DNA from: JBEKLJ01 sp050010255
Lineage (GTDB): Bacteria; Acidobacteriota; Terriglobia; Bryobacterales; Bryobacteraceae
DNA: 13,137 bases
Reading direction: 5' to 3'
NCBI GenBank assembly: GCA_050010255.1
Contig: JBEKLJ010000093.1
Location: 1-13,137 of the forward strand
Below the pieces are notes generated by a model, which was not told the origin of the DNA, did not search any database, and was given only the letters and a program-made list of their open reading frames with translations. Below, one piece after another: positions 1-8,462 of this stretch. The stretch's first letter is position 1, and each line of letters begins with the position of its first letter. A program made the translations under genes and the position numbers.

Positions 1-40
1 GAGACCCCCGGCTGCCTCCCGCTTGCGTCGGCACCCTGCC

Positions 41-84
41 TGTCAAGGATGTCATGGAACAATGTGTCAAGGATGTCATGGAAC
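41..84. repeat. two tandem 20-bp direct repeats, possible IS end
   Basis: The 20-mer tgtcaaggatgtcatggaac occurs at 41-60 and again, identically, at 65-84, separated by aatg. The second copy is followed by ttgaca, so that tgtcaag (65-71) and cttgaca (84-90) form a perfect 7-bp inverted repeat. Multiple short repeats of this kind, starting with TGT, are typical of the ends of IS21-like and some IS481-like elements. No transposase is visible because only 40 bases lie to the left. The repeat is directly seen; its link to an IS is an inference. Confidence 0.5.
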
Positions 85-90
85 TTGACA

Positions 91-152
91 CTTCAGTTTG
101 CAGCGTCGGCTTCAGCCGACGTGTGGCTCCCACTCTTTGTGTCGCGCACCCC
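91..152 (+). repeat. 62-bp dispersed palindromic repeat, copy 1
   Basis: This stretch matches 2352-2413 at 56 of 62 positions in the same orientation. Its core, cgtcggcttcagccgacg, is an 8-bp perfect inverted repeat with a 2-nt centre, so it can fold into a hairpin. It lies 41 bases past the stop codon of the S9 peptidase gene and could help end that transcript, though no U-tract follows. It looks like a REP-type intergenic repeat. The rest of positions 1-193 holds no credible gene. Confidence 0.75.
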
Positions 153-193
153 TGCGCAGGCGGCGTACCCCTATACGATCACGGGCCGGGCTT

Positions 194-2329
194 CTATGGC
201 TTCGTTGCCGGCACCGGTGCGGGCGCGGGCGCGGGCGCGGGCTGGCCCGGCGTTGCTTCCGGCTGGGCCGGCTGGGTCGGCGGCTTCGCCAGCCACTGGC
301 TGACCCAATCCAGGACCGTCTCGTACCACAGCACGCTGTTCTGCGGCTTCAGTATCCAGTGGCCCTCGTCCGGGAAGATGACCAGCTTGGAGGGGACCTT
401 CTGGAGCTGCAGCGCGGTGAACAGCTGCAGGCTCTGGCCGTAAGGCACACGGAAGTCGAGCTCCCCGCCAGTGACCAGCGTCGGCGTCCGGAAGTCCCGG
501 GCGTACTGGCTTGGCGACCACTTGGCGTAGACTTCGGGCTGGTCCCAGGGCGTCCCGCCGAATTCCCAGAGCGGGAACCAAAGCTCCTCGGTCTCGCCGA
601 ATTCAGTGCGCAGGTCGTAGACGCCCGCGTGCGAGACCAGCGCCTTGAAGCGCGTGGTATGCCCGAGCATCCAGTCGACCATGTAGCCGCCGTAGGAGGC
701 GCCGGCGGCGGCCATCCTGGCGGGGTCGACGTAGGGGAGCTTCTCGACGTAATCGGCCACGGCGAGGATGTCCTGGTAGGGGCGGCCGCCCCAGTCCTGG
801 TTAATGTCATCAATTAACTTCTGGCCGTAACCGGTTGATCCTGTGGGGTTTGGCATGACGACAACATACCCTGCCCCGGCGAAGACCTGGGCGTTCCAAC
901 GGTAGCTCCAGGACTCTCCCCAAGCCCCTTGCGGGCCGCCGTGGATCAGGAACAGAACCGGATAGCGCTGGCCTTCCTGGAAGCCGGCGGGCTTCAACAG
1001 GAAGCTGTGAACGCGCGCGCCCTCCCCATGCTCGACCCAGAACTCCTCGAGCGCCGGCAGCCGGGCGCTGGCCAGCAGGGCGTCGTTGAAGTGGGTGAGC
1101 GGCACGCTCTCCCCGCCGCTCGGGGCCGTGTAGATCTCCGGGGGCCGCGATGCGGTGTGCTGGGTGAAAATGAGCGTTCTGCCGTCGGGCGTCATTTGCA
1201 GATCGTCGATGTAGGCATCGCCGGAAATGATACTGCTGGCGCCGCCGCCCCCGGCCGGGATCATCTGGAGGTTGGCCCGTCCGCGGTCCTCGACCGTGAA
1301 GAAGAGCTTGGAGGAATCCGGCGCCCAGGCAAAGCCGGTGACCCAGCGGTCTATGCTCTCGGTTAGGTTGATGACCTTGCCGGTGGCGCGCTCGAGGACC
1401 ATCAGACGCCAGCGGTCGCTCTCATAGCCCGGCCGCACCTGTGCCCGCCAGGCCAGGTACCGGCCGTCCGGGGAGTAGCGCGGCGAGTTGTCCGCCGCCG
1501 GATTCGAGGTGATCTTCTTGGGCTCACCCCCGTTAATCGAGACCACGTAGAGGTCCGAATTCGTGCTCGCGGCGAGGTCGGCGTCCGCGTTCATGACGTA
1601 GCAGACCTCTTGTCCGTCGGGGGAGAAAGCGTAGTCATCCGGACCTTCGAGCGAGAACGGCGGCACGTCGCTCTGGCCGGGCGTAAGGTCCTTGGGCTCG
1701 CCGCCGTCAACCGGAACCACGAGCAGGTGGCTGCGCTGCTTGGACTGCCACCGCGTCCAGTGCCGGTAGAGCAGCCCGGTATAGATCCGCGCCCGCAGCT
1801 TGGAGTTCTTCTCGGCCTCCAGCCGGAGCCGGTTGCAGGCGTTGTCGGGGCAATCGGGGAAAACCTCGCTGGTAAACAGGAGGTTCCTGCCGTCGGGCGA
1901 CCACAGGACCCCGTCCGCCTCGGTGGGGAGCGAGGTCACCTGGCGCGGGTTGGCGCCGTCTCGGGCCATCACCCACACCTGCGCGGAACCGCTCCGGTCG
2001 GAGATGAAGGCTATCTGGCGCGAATCAGGAGACCACCGCGGGCGCTCGTTCCGGGTCCCCGCGCTGGTGAGGCGCTTGGGCTCTCCACCCGAGACCGGAA
2101 CGACATAAATGTTCGAGGGCTTCTGGTTGCCCGGCAGGTCGACGGTCTGGACGGTGAAGGCCACTAGCTTGGCGTCCGGTGAGACTTGCGGGTCGCTGAC
2201 GCGGGCCAGCTTCATCAATGCGTTCACGTCGAACGCATTCTGCGCGAAGGCAGGCGCAGATACTGCCAGGACCAACAGTACAAGCAGCATAGAAAAGCAT
2301 TGTAGCCGAGCGCGCGGCGGAACGCCCAC
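194..2329 (-). CDS. exported S9 family serine peptidase (DPP5/acylaminoacyl-peptidase-like)
   Basis: Predicted to cleave dipeptides or acylated residues from peptides outside the cytoplasm. From a GTG start at 2329 the product is 711 aa. A signal peptide comes first (positive residues R6 and R8, hydrophobic core, AFA-Q cleavage near 29/30). A TolB-like beta-propeller follows (about 40-420) with repeated WSPDSR/SPDGR blades, then an alpha/beta-hydrolase domain (about 430-682). The triad is Ser545 in GASYGG, Asp625 in GELDFRVP and His657 in DEGHW; the HGGP oxyanion region is at 463-466. This arrangement is typical of S9C. The C-terminus ends in a Pro/Ala-rich tail (683-711) encoded by a GC hexamer repeat. 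ATG at 2290 is an alternative start, but it would leave no charged signal-peptide n-region; neither start has a clear Shine-Dalgarno. The gene is divergent from hisS, and copies of a 62-bp repeat flank it. Family assignment is firm; substrate is unknown. Confidence 0.93.
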   Translation of the reverse strand: MGVPPRARLQCFSMLLVLLVLAVSAPAFAQNAFDVNALMKLARVSDPQVSPDAKLVAFTVQTVDLPGNQKPSNIYVVPVSGGEPKRLTSAGTRNERPRWSPDSRQIAFISDRSGSAQVWVMARDGANPRQVTSLPTEADGVLWSPDGRNLLFTSEVFPDCPDNACNRLRLEAEKNSKLRARIYTGLLYRHWTRWQSKQRSHLLVVPVDGGEPKDLTPGQSDVPPFSLEGPDDYAFSPDGQEVCYVMNADADLAASTNSDLYVVSINGGEPKKITSNPAADNSPRYSPDGRYLAWRAQVRPGYESDRWRLMVLERATGKVINLTESIDRWVTGFAWAPDSSKLFFTVEDRGRANLQMIPAGGGGASSIISGDAYIDDLQMTPDGRTLIFTQHTASRPPEIYTAPSGGESVPLTHFNDALLASARLPALEEFWVEHGEGARVHSFLLKPAGFQEGQRYPVLFLIHGGPQGAWGESWSYRWNAQVFAGAGYVVVMPNPTGSTGYGQKLIDDINQDWGGRPYQDILAVADYVEKLPYVDPARMAAAGASYGGYMVDWMLGHTTRFKALVSHAGVYDLRTEFGETEELWFPLWEFGGTPWDQPEVYAKWSPSQYARDFRTPTLVTGGELDFRVPYGQSLQLFTALQLQKVPSKLVIFPDEGHWILKPQNSVLWYETVLDWVSQWLAKPPTQPAQPEATPGQPAPAPAPAPVPATKP

Positions 2330-2351
2330 CCCAGGGCGTGCGTGGCGTGGG

Positions 2352-2413
2352 CTTCAGCCTGCAGCGTCGGCTTCAGCCGACGTGTGGCTCCGACTTGTTG
2401 TGCCGCGCACCCC
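2352..2413 (+). repeat. 62-bp dispersed palindromic repeat, copy 2
   Basis: Second copy of the 91-152 repeat (56/62 identical), including the 18-bp palindrome centred near 2374. It lies in the 158-bp gap between the divergent S9 peptidase gene and hisS, so it sits in the 5' leader or promoter region of the peptidase gene. On the minus strand the ten-base unit GGCTGAAGCC occurs twice here, once inside the palindrome and once just after it. Confidence 0.75.
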
Positions 2414-2454
2414 AAGGCTGATCCAGTCACCGTCTCAAGTCAGCGGGTTTCAAC

Positions 2455-2463
2455 TGTTATCAT
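2455..2463 (+). promoter_or_regulatory. possible extended -10 promoter of hisS-aspS
   Basis: TGtTATCAT matches the extended -10 consensus TGnTATAAT at all but one base and lies 24 nt before the hisS start codon, predicting a leader of about 18 nt. No good -35 box is seen at the expected distance, which extended -10 promoters do not strictly need. Prediction by eye only. Confidence 0.35.
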
Positions 2464-2487
2464 GGGTTCTCATCGGGAAGAACCGCT

Positions 2488-3735
2488 GTGATCAGAGCCG
2501 TCAAGGGAACGCGTGACCTGCTGCCGCCAGCGACGGCGGTGTGGAACCGCGTCGAGGAGGAAGCCCGGCGCCTGTTCCGCGCCTACAACTACCACGAGAT
2601 CCGCACTCCCATCCTGGAGGAGACCCAGCTTTTTGCCCGCGGTGTCGGCGAGGAGACCGACATCGTCACCAAGGAGATGTACAGCTTCGAGGACCGCGAC
2701 GGAACATCGCTGACGCTGCGGCCGGAGGCCACGGCCTCGGTGATGCGCGCCTACATCGAGCACAGTCTGTACCAGCAGCCGGGCGTCGCGAAGCTCTACT
2801 ACGTGGGGCCGATGTTCCGGCGCGAGCGGCCGCAGAAGGGGCGCTACCGGCAGTTCTACCAGATCGGGGCCGAGGCCATCGGCTCGGAATCGCCGCTGGC
2901 TGACGCCGAGGTGATCGAGCTGGTGGTGGAGCTGTTCGGCCGCGTGGGCTTAGAGGGCTTCGAGGTGATGCTGAACTCGGTCGGGTGCGCGCAGTGCCGG
3001 CCGGCGTTCGTCGAGCGGCTGCGCGAGGCGCTGCGCAAAGTCGCCCCGGCGTTGTGCCCGGATTGCCAGCGGCGCGCCGAAACCAACCCGCTGCGCGTGT
3101 TCGACTGCAAAGTGCCCGCGGATCAGCCCAAGATCGAAGCCTTGCCGTCGATTCTCGACCACCTTTGCGCGGAGTGCGCCGCGCACTTCAGCGCCGTCAG
3201 GCGCCATTTGGGGGAGCGGCAGATCCGGTTCGAGCTGCGGCCGCGGCTGGTGCGCGGGCTGGACTACTACATGCGGACAACATTCGAGGTGGTGCACGGA
3301 GCGCTGGGGGCGCAAAACTCGGTGCTCGGCGGCGGCCGCTACGACGGTCTGGCCGAAGCGCTGGGATCGAAGATCAAGGCGCCCGGGATCGGGTTCTCGA
3401 TCGGCGAGGACCGGCTGGTGATGACGCTCGAGGAAACGCGGGCGAAACCGGCGCCCGCATTGGAGCTGTTCATCGCCGCGCTCGGAGAGGGCGCCCAAAG
3501 GGAGGCGGGCCTGCTGGCGCGCGACCTGCGGCGCCTGGGCGTCACGGTCGAGGTGGCGCCGGAGGGCAAGCTGAAGCGCTCCCTGGAACTCGCCAACAAG
3601 CTGGGCGCCCGGCGCACCTTGATCCTCGGCGACGAGGAGCTGGCCGCCGGCCGTTACGCGCTCAAGGACATGGCCAGCGGCGAACAGCAGAGCCTCACGC
3701 GCGACGAACTCATGGAAAGACTGGCAACGGACTGA
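2488..3735 (+). CDS. hisS: histidyl-tRNA synthetase
   Basis: Charges tRNA-His with histidine in the cytoplasm (class II synthetase). The 415-aa product has the usual length. The N-terminus IRAVKGTRDLLPP is the family's KGTRD signature. Motif 2 is at about 104-130 (YYVGPMFRRERPQKGRYRQFYQIGAE is split by the Arg-rich loop), the HisA loop LVRGLDYY at 254-261 contains the catalytic Arg256, and motif 3 is near 298-312 (GIGFSIGEDRL). The anticodon-binding domain occupies about 325-413. An insertion at 165-232 carries Cys pairs CAQC, CPDC and CAEC plus one further Cys, as in many Geobacter- or clostridial-type HisRS proteins; metal binding is plausible but not shown. Met262 stands where the family usually has Thr or Asn after GLDYY. 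The start is GTG, chosen because it gives the canonical N-terminus. The gene is followed after 1 nt by aspS. Confidence 0.97.
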   Translation: MIRAVKGTRDLLPPATAVWNRVEEEARRLFRAYNYHEIRTPILEETQLFARGVGEETDIVTKEMYSFEDRDGTSLTLRPEATASVMRAYIEHSLYQQPGVAKLYYVGPMFRRERPQKGRYRQFYQIGAEAIGSESPLADAEVIELVVELFGRVGLEGFEVMLNSVGCAQCRPAFVERLREALRKVAPALCPDCQRRAETNPLRVFDCKVPADQPKIEALPSILDHLCAECAAHFSAVRRHLGERQIRFELRPRLVRGLDYYMRTTFEVVHGALGAQNSVLGGGRYDGLAEALGSKIKAPGIGFSIGEDRLVMTLEETRAKPAPALELFIAALGEGAQREAGLLARDLRRLGVTVEVAPEGKLKRSLELANKLGARRTLILGDEELAAGRYALKDMASGEQQSLTRDELMERLATD

Positions 3736-3736
3736 T

Positions 3737-5524
<1,788 letters not shown>

Positions 5525-5622
5525 GCGGCCAGGCGAATCAGGTGAGGCGGTTGTTCTGAGCGGCCTCTGGTTCGGCCAGACGGAGCTAGCCCCCCAGCGT
5601 GCCCGACAGCCACGCAGTCGTG

Positions 5623-5628
5623 TATGAT
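5623..5628 (+). promoter_or_regulatory. possible -10 box of the cytochrome gene
   Basis: TATGAT, preceded by tcgtg, lies 7 nt before the ATG at 5636. If used, transcription would start at or next to that ATG, giving a leaderless or near-leaderless message. A very similar string (tcgtgtatctt) precedes the next gene at the same spacing. The surrounding gap 5525-5622 holds no gene; a weak 5-bp hairpin (tctgg-ttcgg-ccaga) is the only other structure seen. Confidence 0.3.
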
Positions 5629-5635
5629 CGGGTTT

Positions 5636-5983
5636 ATGCGCCACCTGATTGCGTTCTTCGTGACCTTCTCCCTGGCCGCCGGCCTGGCAGTCATGGCCCA
5701 GCCCAAGAAACCCCCGACGAAGCTGGTGTTTCAAGCCAAGCCGGGCAACGTGACCTACGATCACACGGCCCACTTGAAGCGTGCTAACGGGAACTGTACC
5801 GTCTGCCACGAGCGGCTGTGGCCGCAGTCAGCCCAGGCGCCGCTGAACTTCAAGGCCGGAATGCACCGGCCGGCGGAGGCGAACCAGACCTCCTGTGGAG
5901 CCTGCCACCACGCCGGCGGCATGGCGTTCGAGACCAAGGGCAACTGCAACCGCTGCCACGTCAGGGCCGCCGCGGCGCCATAG
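5636..5983 (+). CDS. small exported triheme c7-type cytochrome
   Basis: A 115-aa protein predicted to carry three covalently bound hemes and move electrons outside the cytoplasmic membrane. A signal peptide (MRHLIAFFVTFSLAAGLAVMAQ) is followed by three CxxCH motifs: CTVCH (54-58), CGACH (87-91) and CNRCH (104-108). Candidate distal ligands are His43, His46, His77 and His92, in the YDHTAH...MH...CHH arrangement of c(7)-type triheme domains. The ATG at 5636 is preferred over the in-frame ATG at 5624, because it gives a cleaner signal peptide and the 5624 codon lies inside a possible -10 box. No partner oxidoreductase, biogenesis gene or membrane anchor is adjacent, so the redox partner is unknown. 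Downstream DNA contains several small palindromes. Family assignment is strong; physiological role is open. Confidence 0.88.
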   Translation: MRHLIAFFVTFSLAAGLAVMAQPKKPPTKLVFQAKPGNVTYDHTAHLKRANGNCTVCHERLWPQSAQAPLNFKAGMHRPAEANQTSCGACHHAGGMAFETKGNCNRCHVRAAAAP

Positions 5984-5985
5984 GC

Positions 5986-6027
5986 CTGGTGTTTCACCAG
6001 CAACCTGCTGCGGCGGGCGCTAGCCCG
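5986..6027. repeat. cluster of three small palindromes after the cytochrome gene
   Basis: Starting 3 bases after the stop codon, three perfect inverted repeats follow each other: CTGGTG-ttt-CACCAG (5986-6000), CAGCA-acc-TGCTG (5998-6010) and CGGGC-gcta-GCCCG (6014-6027). The first two share CAG and cannot form together. No U-tract follows, so a classical intrinsic terminator is not supported. The cluster runs into the shared 20-mer at 6020-6039, which suggests one composite REP-like element. Confidence 0.5.
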
Positions 6028-6039
6028 ATCTTCTCACAC
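6020..6039 (-). repeat. 20-bp dispersed repeat, copy 1
   Basis: Read on the minus strand, gtgtgagaagatcgggctag matches 9762-9781 on the plus strand at 19 of 20 positions. An identity this long is unlikely by chance in 13 kb. Both copies lie at the 3' side of genes. Probably part of a genome-wide intergenic repeat family, which one window cannot show. Confidence 0.55.
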
Positions 6040-6091
6040 CGTTCGAAGCGAGGCGCCGCGCGCCGGACGCGATTCGGCCGGCGCGATCGTG

Positions 6092-6097
6092 TATCTT
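6092..6097 (+). promoter_or_regulatory. possible -10 box of the 306-aa gene
   Basis: TATCTT within tcgtgtatcttcaaggg ends 7 nt before the GTG start at 6105, the same arrangement as TATGAT before the cytochrome gene. It would place transcription initiation at the start codon. No clear -35 element is visible. Confidence 0.25.
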
Positions 6098-6104
6098 CAA
6101 GGGT

Positions 6105-7025
6105 GTGAACCATCGCGTGCCGCCGTGGTTGCTCCTGCTGCTGCTGGCGCTGCTGTGCGGAGCAGTGATTGCGGGTGTCGCCTGGCAGCGCGGGCGCACC
6201 GGCTCGACGGCGGCACTGCTCTCCCGGTTGCCCTCCGACGGCGCGGTCATCCTCTACGTGGACTTCAAGGCGCTGCGGCAGGCGGGGGCAGTGTCGGTGC
6301 TGGGAGCCGCAAAGGTGTCGCAGGCGCCCGAGTATCGCGCGCTCGTGGACCGCACGGGGTTCGACTATCTCAACGACCTGGACTCGGCCCTGATCTCCTT
6401 CCATATCAGCGGCACGTATTTCCTGCTTCGCGGCCGGTTCGACTGGAGGAACTTGAATGAGTACGTCACCAGCCAGGGCGGCACGTGCCACAACATGCTG
6501 TGCCGGGTGAGCGGGAGCGCAACGGACCGCCAGATCTCCTATTTCCCGCTCCAGCGAAACATCCTGGCCCTGGCGGTCAGCCCCGACGAGTACGCGGCCA
6601 CCCAGCTCCAGATCCGGCGGCCGCGGCAGCCGATGGAGCTCCCGGCGCAGCCGGTCTGGTCGATTATCCCGGTGGCGGCGCTGCGGAGCCGGGACACCGT
6701 GCCGGCGGGGACGCGGATGTTCGTGCGGGCCTTGGTGGCAGCCAACACCGTGGTGCTTTCGGCCGCGCCGTCCAGCCAGGGCTGGACGATCCGCATGGAA
6801 GCCTCCTGCCGGGGCCCGGCGGAGGCCGGTGCGCTGGCCGCTGAGCTCAGTGCCGTCACGGCGCAGTTGCGGGCCCTCATCGCGCGTGAGCATGTCAGTC
6901 CGAATCCCGCCGACCTGAGCGGCGTGCTCGCCGCCGGCTCCTTCGAGAGCCAAGGCGCAAGGGTGATCGGACACTGGCCGGTCCAGCGGGCGTTCCTCCA
7001 GAGTCTGGGCGGGGGGACGCTCTGA
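6105..7025 (+). CDS. membrane-anchored protein of unknown function
   Basis: I do not recognise this 306-aa protein. It has a short basic N-terminus (MNHRVPP) and one hydrophobic helix (about 8-27), followed by a region that should lie outside the cytoplasm. The first part after the anchor (LLSRLPSDGAVILYVDFKALR, spanning about 38-58) resembles the opening of acidobacterial and DUF3352-like proteins, in which a 'dosage of LP-x-D' strand leads into a beta-rich domain; this is a loose resemblance only. A Cys pair, CHNMLC, sits near residue 130 and could form a disulfide. No catalytic motif stands out. The start is GTG with aaggg just upstream; no ATG gives a better N-terminus. It stands between the cytochrome and an exported hydrolase on the same strand, 53 nt before the latter's ATG. 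Confidence 0.75.
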   Translation: MNHRVPPWLLLLLLALLCGAVIAGVAWQRGRTGSTAALLSRLPSDGAVILYVDFKALRQAGAVSVLGAAKVSQAPEYRALVDRTGFDYLNDLDSALISFHISGTYFLLRGRFDWRNLNEYVTSQGGTCHNMLCRVSGSATDRQISYFPLQRNILALAVSPDEYAATQLQIRRPRQPMELPAQPVWSIIPVAALRSRDTVPAGTRMFVRALVAANTVVLSAAPSSQGWTIRMEASCRGPAEAGALAAELSAVTAQLRALIAREHVSPNPADLSGVLAAGSFESQGARVIGHWPVQRAFLQSLGGGTL

Positions 7026-7047
7026 AGCAGGCCGCGGCCAATGTGCG

Positions 7048-7056
7048 TGCTACACT
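7048..7056 (+). promoter_or_regulatory. possible extended -10 promoter of the hydrolase gene
   Basis: TGcTACACT fits the extended -10 form TGnTAnnnT and lies 22 nt before the ATG at 7079. If real, it would start transcription near 7063 and rule out the upstream in-frame GTG at 7043 as the main start. Prediction by eye. Confidence 0.3.
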
Positions 7057-7078
7057 GCGGTGTTTAGGGTCGCACCTC

Positions 7079-8392
7079 ATGGCACGGGCACTCGCGATGG
7101 TGTGCGTTCTCGGCGCCCTGGCGGCGGTCTCACCCGCGGCTGACGTCACGGCGGGGAAGATCATCGATTCCATTCGTTGCCGCGAAGATCCGCAGCAGAC
7201 CTATTCGCTGTATGTGCCCTCCTACTACGCCCCGAACCGCTTGTGGCCCGTTCTGTACTGCTTTGACCCGCTGGCGCGGGGCCGCTGGCCGGTCGAGCGG
7301 TTTCGGGTTGGCGCCGAGAAGTACGGCTACATCGTGGTGGGTTCGAACAACTCCCGCAACGGGCCGCTCGGCCCATCGCTCGCAGCCCTGCGGGCGATGT
7401 GGCGCGACACCCACGACTGGCTGGCGATCGACGATCACCGCGTCTACTCAGCGGGGTACTCCGGGGGCACTACGCTCTCGCTCTCGGTAGCCAGATCAAG
7501 CGGGCAATTCCGGGGTGTCGTTCTTACCGGCGGGGTCAACCTGGCGGCCATCCTGAAGCCTGACGGGCGCCGGGTAGCGATCTTCGGAGCCGCGGGCCTG
7601 GATGATTTCAACTACTTTGAGATGCAGGCACTCGACGCGGCCGCCAGCCGCCTCGGGTTGCCGCGCCGCCTGGAGATCTTCCCAGGCGGGCACGTGTGGC
7701 TCCCGGAGGGTCTGGCCAGCATGGCCCTGGGGTGGCTGGAACTGGAGGCCATGCGCGGCGGCGCCCGGCCGCGGGATGAGAAGCTGATTGACCAACTGCT
7801 CGCGGAGTTCACCCAGCGGGCGCGGGCCGCGGAGACGGCGGGGGACCTGCTCGCGGCCCAGCGAGCCTATGCGTCGCTGGCCTCGGACTTCGCCGGTCTG
7901 CGGCCAACCGAATCTTACGCGGCCCGGGCCGCCGAACTGGACGGCGCCCGCGAAGTGAAGCAGGCGCGAGGGCGGGAGCGGAGGGAGGAAGCAGATCTGA
8001 ACCGCCTGACCGCTGAGCTTATGCAAGCCGCCTACCAGGCTGCCGGGAACGGCGACCGGACAGAGTTCCGGCAAACCGTGAACATGCTGCGGCGGGACGC
8101 ACCCCCGCAGAACCAGAGTTCCGCCGGCCGCACGGCAAGGCGCAGCCTGGCGTCGGCAGCCCTCCAGGCGCGCCTGGCGCGGTTGGACCTGCTGGAGAAG
8201 AAGCAGTACGCGCAGGCGGCCGCGTGGCTGGAACTCGAGGCCATCATTCAGCCCAACCAGCCAATGATCCATGGCGAGCTGGCGCGCGCCTACGCGCTCA
8301 GCGGCGAGCGCAAGCGCGCCGCGCAGGCCTTCCGGCGTGCGCTGGAGAACGGTTTCGGCTACGTGCTGTTCTTCGCCGGCCCGGCGCGGTGA
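7079..8392 (+). CDS. exported alpha/beta hydrolase with C-terminal TPR-like region
   Basis: A 437-aa predicted esterase-like enzyme. The N-terminus (ARALAMVCVLGALAAVSPAA-D) is a signal peptide. The hydrolase domain (about 25-225) opens like polyhydroxybutyrate depolymerase/esterase-D relatives (YSLYVPSYY, WPVLYCFDP). Its likely triad is Ser128 in the nucleophile elbow SAGYSGG, Asp175 or Asp176 in GLDDFNY, and His205 in FPGGHVWLP. The second half (about 232-437) is Ala-, Arg- and Glu-rich and helical; its end (about 367-425, EKKQYAQAAAWLELEAII...GELARAYALSGERKRAAQAFRRAL split here) reads as one to two TPR units, suggesting protein contacts. ATG 7079 is chosen over GTG 7043 because it gives the cleaner signal peptide and follows a possible promoter. 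Substrate is unknown. The next gene starts 70 nt downstream on the same strand. Confidence 0.85.
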   Translation: MARALAMVCVLGALAAVSPAADVTAGKIIDSIRCREDPQQTYSLYVPSYYAPNRLWPVLYCFDPLARGRWPVERFRVGAEKYGYIVVGSNNSRNGPLGPSLAALRAMWRDTHDWLAIDDHRVYSAGYSGGTTLSLSVARSSGQFRGVVLTGGVNLAAILKPDGRRVAIFGAAGLDDFNYFEMQALDAAASRLGLPRRLEIFPGGHVWLPEGLASMALGWLELEAMRGGARPRDEKLIDQLLAEFTQRARAAETAGDLLAAQRAYASLASDFAGLRPTESYAARAAELDGAREVKQARGRERREEADLNRLTAELMQAAYQAAGNGDRTEFRQTVNMLRRDAPPQNQSSAGRTARRSLASAALQARLARLDLLEKKQYAQAAAWLELEAIIQPNQPMIHGELARAYALSGERKRAAQAFRRALENGFGYVLFFAGPAR

Positions 8393-8462
8393 CCGCGAGC
8401 GCGCGCCGCAGTATGTTGCTGGGGAGAAATGCGGGCTAAGGCTCGCCGAGAGGCAGACTGCG

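Noticed and set aside
41..84. CRISPR-like direct repeats
   Set aside because: Only two copies with a 4-nt spacer and no further units or cas genes.
98..817. 239-aa plus-strand open frame
   Set aside because: It is antisense to the S9 peptidase; its length is explained by GC-rich codon bias, and it has no recognisable motif.
5558..5578. Intrinsic terminator after aspS
   Set aside because: Only a 5-bp stem (tctgg/ccaga) without a U-tract; too weak to call.
7043..7078. GTG start of the hydrolase
   Set aside because: The extra 12 residues spoil the signal peptide, and a possible promoter overlaps this stretch.
8271..8462. N-terminal extension of the asparaginase-like protein
   Set aside because: It overlaps the end of the hydrolase gene in another frame and reads as Arg/Ser-rich noise; the ATG at 8463 has a ribosome site and starts a Tat signal.
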